A stretch of DNA of 7,262 nt, taken from positions 1-7,262 of the forward strand of contig USDU01000127.1 of the NCBI GenBank assembly GCA_900553635.1. Reading direction: 5' to 3'. The position numbers and the translations under genes were made by a program. Shown one piece after another: positions 5,176-7,262 of the stretch. Below the pieces are notes generated by a model. The model did not search any database, was not told the origin of the DNA, and saw only the letters and a program-made list of their open reading frames with translations. The DNA comes from an uncultured Lachnospiraceae bacterium. GTDB lineage: Bacteria > Bacillota_A > Clostridia > Lachnospirales > Lachnospiraceae. Within the stretch, counting starts at the first letter, position 1; each line of letters begins with the position of its first letter.

Positions 5176-7262
5176 CTATTTTAACGAAAACATGGTTTCC
5201 ACCAGAAATTTCTTTTTCCCGTAGGTCCCATACTGCCGCCGAAGTTCCGGCATGTCGTGCTCGGACAGGGCACGGGCCATTTCGTAAATGGAAGCATATT
5301 TGGTGCCGGTCACAAGCGGCTCTTCACCGCCTTCCACGAAGCTGTGATCCGGCGTAGCGTGCTCGCCCTCTTCGTCCTCCTCCGTCACAAACCAGGTAAG
5401 CCGGTCATCGTAGAACAGGGTAAATTCCTTCACAAAAAGTCCCGGCTCCACCGGATACAGCCGCTCCGCCACATAATTGCAGTTTTTCATCCGGGGCGAC
5501 TCGATAACGTAATGCAGAATCACCTTATGCTCCGGATTAGCCCGGTATTCCACGAAGGTCTTATCCTCCAGAAGCTCCGAGCGCCCAAGCCGGGCCAAAA
5601 GTGGTTTCATAAAAGAAAACCGCATTTTCTTCTGAATACAGAGCTTCGTCATCCGCTCGGCCCGTATCTCCTCGCTTTCTGTCAGCTTCCGCCTGCCGGA
5701 CAGATATCGCAGATACGCCAGTTCGCAGACCGGCGCCAGACCGGCTTCCCAGGCAATGGCCTGCGCAAGCTGCCCATAAATTCCTTCCGGCACTTTCTCA
5801 TCCCGTACAAAATCCTGCCAGCTCATCCATGTGAGATAAGCCCGCGCCACCAGACCGTCGCCGCCCAGCGCCCGGTAATCCTCAAAGATTCCATAAGCCT
5901 CTTCTTTCACCTGTCCGGTAAACAGCATCTGGCCGAGAATACGTTCTTCCAGATCAAAGACATCCAGTTCAAACTCATGCGCCTCATTCCAGACTTCCTC
6001 CATGATGGCCACAGAGCCATAATAGTAACCGGAAAGATATTCCAGGATTCCTTCGTTGTATTTGTGTTCCCGGAAAATATGCAGACAGAGCTTCAAAAGG
6101 AAGGCATCCTCCTCATATTCCAGCTCCCGCATTTTCCAGACCGCCAGCTTCAGCAAGAGCTTTACCCGCACCATGGAATAATCGTAAGCGCGGATCGTAT
6201 CCCATGCTTCCCCGTACATGCCGCGCAAAATCAGGATTTCCACATAACGTGCCCGGTCCTTCGGCGTCATCCGGGTTGTCTCGGTCACAAAGAATTCCTG
6301 ATCCAGATCGTCCAGATCCTGGTTTGCGTAATAGAACTGCAGGATCTCCTGGCGCACATCTTCTTTGTAATGAGCCGTAAAGCCTTCAATCTTTAATACC
6401 CGCTTATAATTTTCCACATTTTCTCTGGTAATCACATGACTTCTGGACATACCGTCGCAGAGGTAGAGATATAAGCCTCTGTGATATCGGAGCAGTTCCC
6501 GGCATTTATCCACGTAACGGCGCTCGTTCATAAGACGGGTCAGTGTGTAGGGGACGCTGCTGGTATAACAGCTGCCCTGTTCATCTACCAGCACAATCAC
6601 CGCCCCCGGCGTATAGATAGGAATCAGTGCTTCCCCGTGGCTCAAAGGCACGGTAATCTTCTGCTGCAGCTGCTCATAGAGCACCTGCACATGCCGGATC
6701 CGTCTGTCATCGCAGCGGAAACGGCGCAGGAACATAATATCTGACAACGCCTCGGCAAAATCAATGGTCAGAAGTTCTTCCACCAGAAAACGTTCGTATA
6801 TGACAGCCATATTTTCGCTGAGTCTGCGCTCCAGAAGCTGATCCAGCATAAAGGCCTCAATCCGATCCCGGTAGCGCCTGTAAAGCTCGCCGTCCTCCGG
6901 CTGGAAACGTATCACATTGGCGTAAAGCAGCGCCTTCTGAGCATTATTCAGCGTATTCTCCATGAGAAAATAGAGCAGCAGATTCCGGGGAAATGCCTCC
7001 GCAAAGGTTCCGGGAACCGACATCATAAAGTACTCATAAAGATTGGTGATTTTCAGCTCCAGCTCCACGCCGCGCCGGTACCAGGAAAAGCTTTCTTCGT
7101 CGGTGCTGCCGTTTTTAATCAGAATCGAGCAGATCGCTGACAGAAGTTCACTGCCGCCATACCGCTGATAGGCCTCTTTTACCCGGGCAAAGCCCTGAGC
7201 CTCTGGCCGTCTGCCCCGCCTGATCTGATCAGCCAGTTCCAGCGCCTCTCCCGGCGTCAGTT
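5176..7262 (-). CDS. large helical-repeat protein of unknown function (DUF5717-like), 5' end cut by the window
   Basis: The frame is open from the window edge (first full codon 7260-7258) to a TAG at 5178-5176, giving 694 residues with no start needed inside. An internal GTG at 7068 (GVELELKITNLYEYF) is a plain Val within continuous homologous-looking sequence, not a start. It matches my memory of DUF5717, a Lachnospiraceae family of well over 1,000 residues, so several hundred N-terminal residues are probably missing. Most of the protein is amphipathic helices with many aromatic and acidic residues, like a TPR-type solenoid. A beta-rich insert lies near residues 202-240 (LIPIYTPGAVIVLVDEQG). 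The last 120 residues include beta strands (VILHYVIES, LFVKEFTLFYDDRLTWFV), then a strongly acidic loop (TEEDEEGE) and a terminal helical tail. No signal peptide or membrane span is seen in this part. It is followed at 34 nt by the Hsp70-like gene. Function unknown. Confidence 0.85.
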   Translation of the reverse strand, partial: LTPGEALELADQIRRGRRPEAQGFARVKEAYQRYGGSELLSAICSILIKNGSTDEESFSWYRRGVELELKITNLYEYFMMSVPGTFAEAFPRNLLLYFLMENTLNNAQKALLYANVIRFQPEDGELYRRYRDRIEAFMLDQLLERRLSENMAVIYERFLVEELLTIDFAEALSDIMFLRRFRCDDRRIRHVQVLYEQLQQKITVPLSHGEALIPIYTPGAVIVLVDEQGSCYTSSVPYTLTRLMNERRYVDKCRELLRYHRGLYLYLCDGMSRSHVITRENVENYKRVLKIEGFTAHYKEDVRQEILQFYYANQDLDDLDQEFFVTETTRMTPKDRARYVEILILRGMYGEAWDTIRAYDYSMVRVKLLLKLAVWKMRELEYEEDAFLLKLCLHIFREHKYNEGILEYLSGYYYGSVAIMEEVWNEAHEFELDVFDLEERILGQMLFTGQVKEEAYGIFEDYRALGGDGLVARAYLTWMSWQDFVRDEKVPEGIYGQLAQAIAWEAGLAPVCELAYLRYLSGRRKLTESEEIRAERMTKLCIQKKMRFSFMKPLLARLGRSELLEDKTFVEYRANPEHKVILHYVIESPRMKNCNYVAERLYPVEPGLFVKEFTLFYDDRLTWFVTEEDEEGEHATPDHSFVEGGEEPLVTGTKYASIYEMARALSEHDMPELRRQYGTYGKKKFLVETMFSLK

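Noticed and set aside
5257..6396. Long plus-strand reading frame of 379 codons
   Set aside because: It lies entirely opposite the DUF5717-like gene, has no ribosome site that I can see, and its translation is rich in His, Pro and Arg with no domain pattern, as expected for the antisense of a Glu/Leu/Arg-rich gene.
7066..7068. GTG as the start of the DUF5717-like gene
   Set aside because: The frame is open for 64 further codons to the window edge with similar helical composition and no ribosome site at the GTG, so the gene is simply cut by the window.
1..7262. CRISPR arrays, tRNA/rRNA genes, insertion sequences, attachment sites
   Set aside because: No regularly spaced repeats, cloverleaf sequences, transposase or integrase motifs, or long terminal repeats were seen on either strand.

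Overview
The window is about 7.3 kb of bacterial DNA with every supportable gene on the minus strand, so it reads from the right edge to the left. Strong AGGAGG-type ribosome sites, two GTG starts, sigma-A-like promoters, a GC-moderate composition, a Firmicutes-style lipoprotein signal and a set of proteins I associate with Lachnospiraceae (DUF5717, DUF5716 and a small TPR-like partner) all point to a Clostridia/Lachnospiraceae gut commensal. The genus cannot be settled from this sequence.

Region 1 (7262 to 3238): three tightly packed genes. They are the C-terminal 694 residues of a very large helical-repeat protein (DUF5717-like, its 5' end cut by the window edge), a 375-residue protein that I read as a lid-less, Hsp70/DnaK-like protein with degraded ATPase motifs (DUF5716-like), and a 262-residue TPR-like protein whose start overlaps the end of the Hsp70-like gene. 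Spacing (34 nt, then an overlap) implies one operon and translational coupling. An Hsp70-like protein encoded with TPR/solenoid partners is the most unusual content here and the best candidate for an uncharacterised system.

Region 2 (3237 to 629): a complete amino-acid ABC importer operon of the HisJ/GlnH type. It has a near-consensus extended -10 promoter only 8 nt after the TPR gene stop, a structured-looking leader of about 95 nt, lipoprotein substrate-binding protein, permease, ATPase, and then a 14-bp perfect GC-rich terminator. The binding protein appears to lack the arginine that normally grips the amino-acid carboxylate, so its ligand may be non-standard.

Region 3 (614 to 1): a promoter with a 17-bp spacer directly after the terminator drives miaA (tRNA dimethylallyltransferase, GTG start), which runs off the left edge after 183 codons.

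No tRNA, rRNA, CRISPR array, insertion sequence or phage gene is visible. The only non-coding stretches are 550-709 and 3099-3237. Both are under 300 bp and their contents are described.
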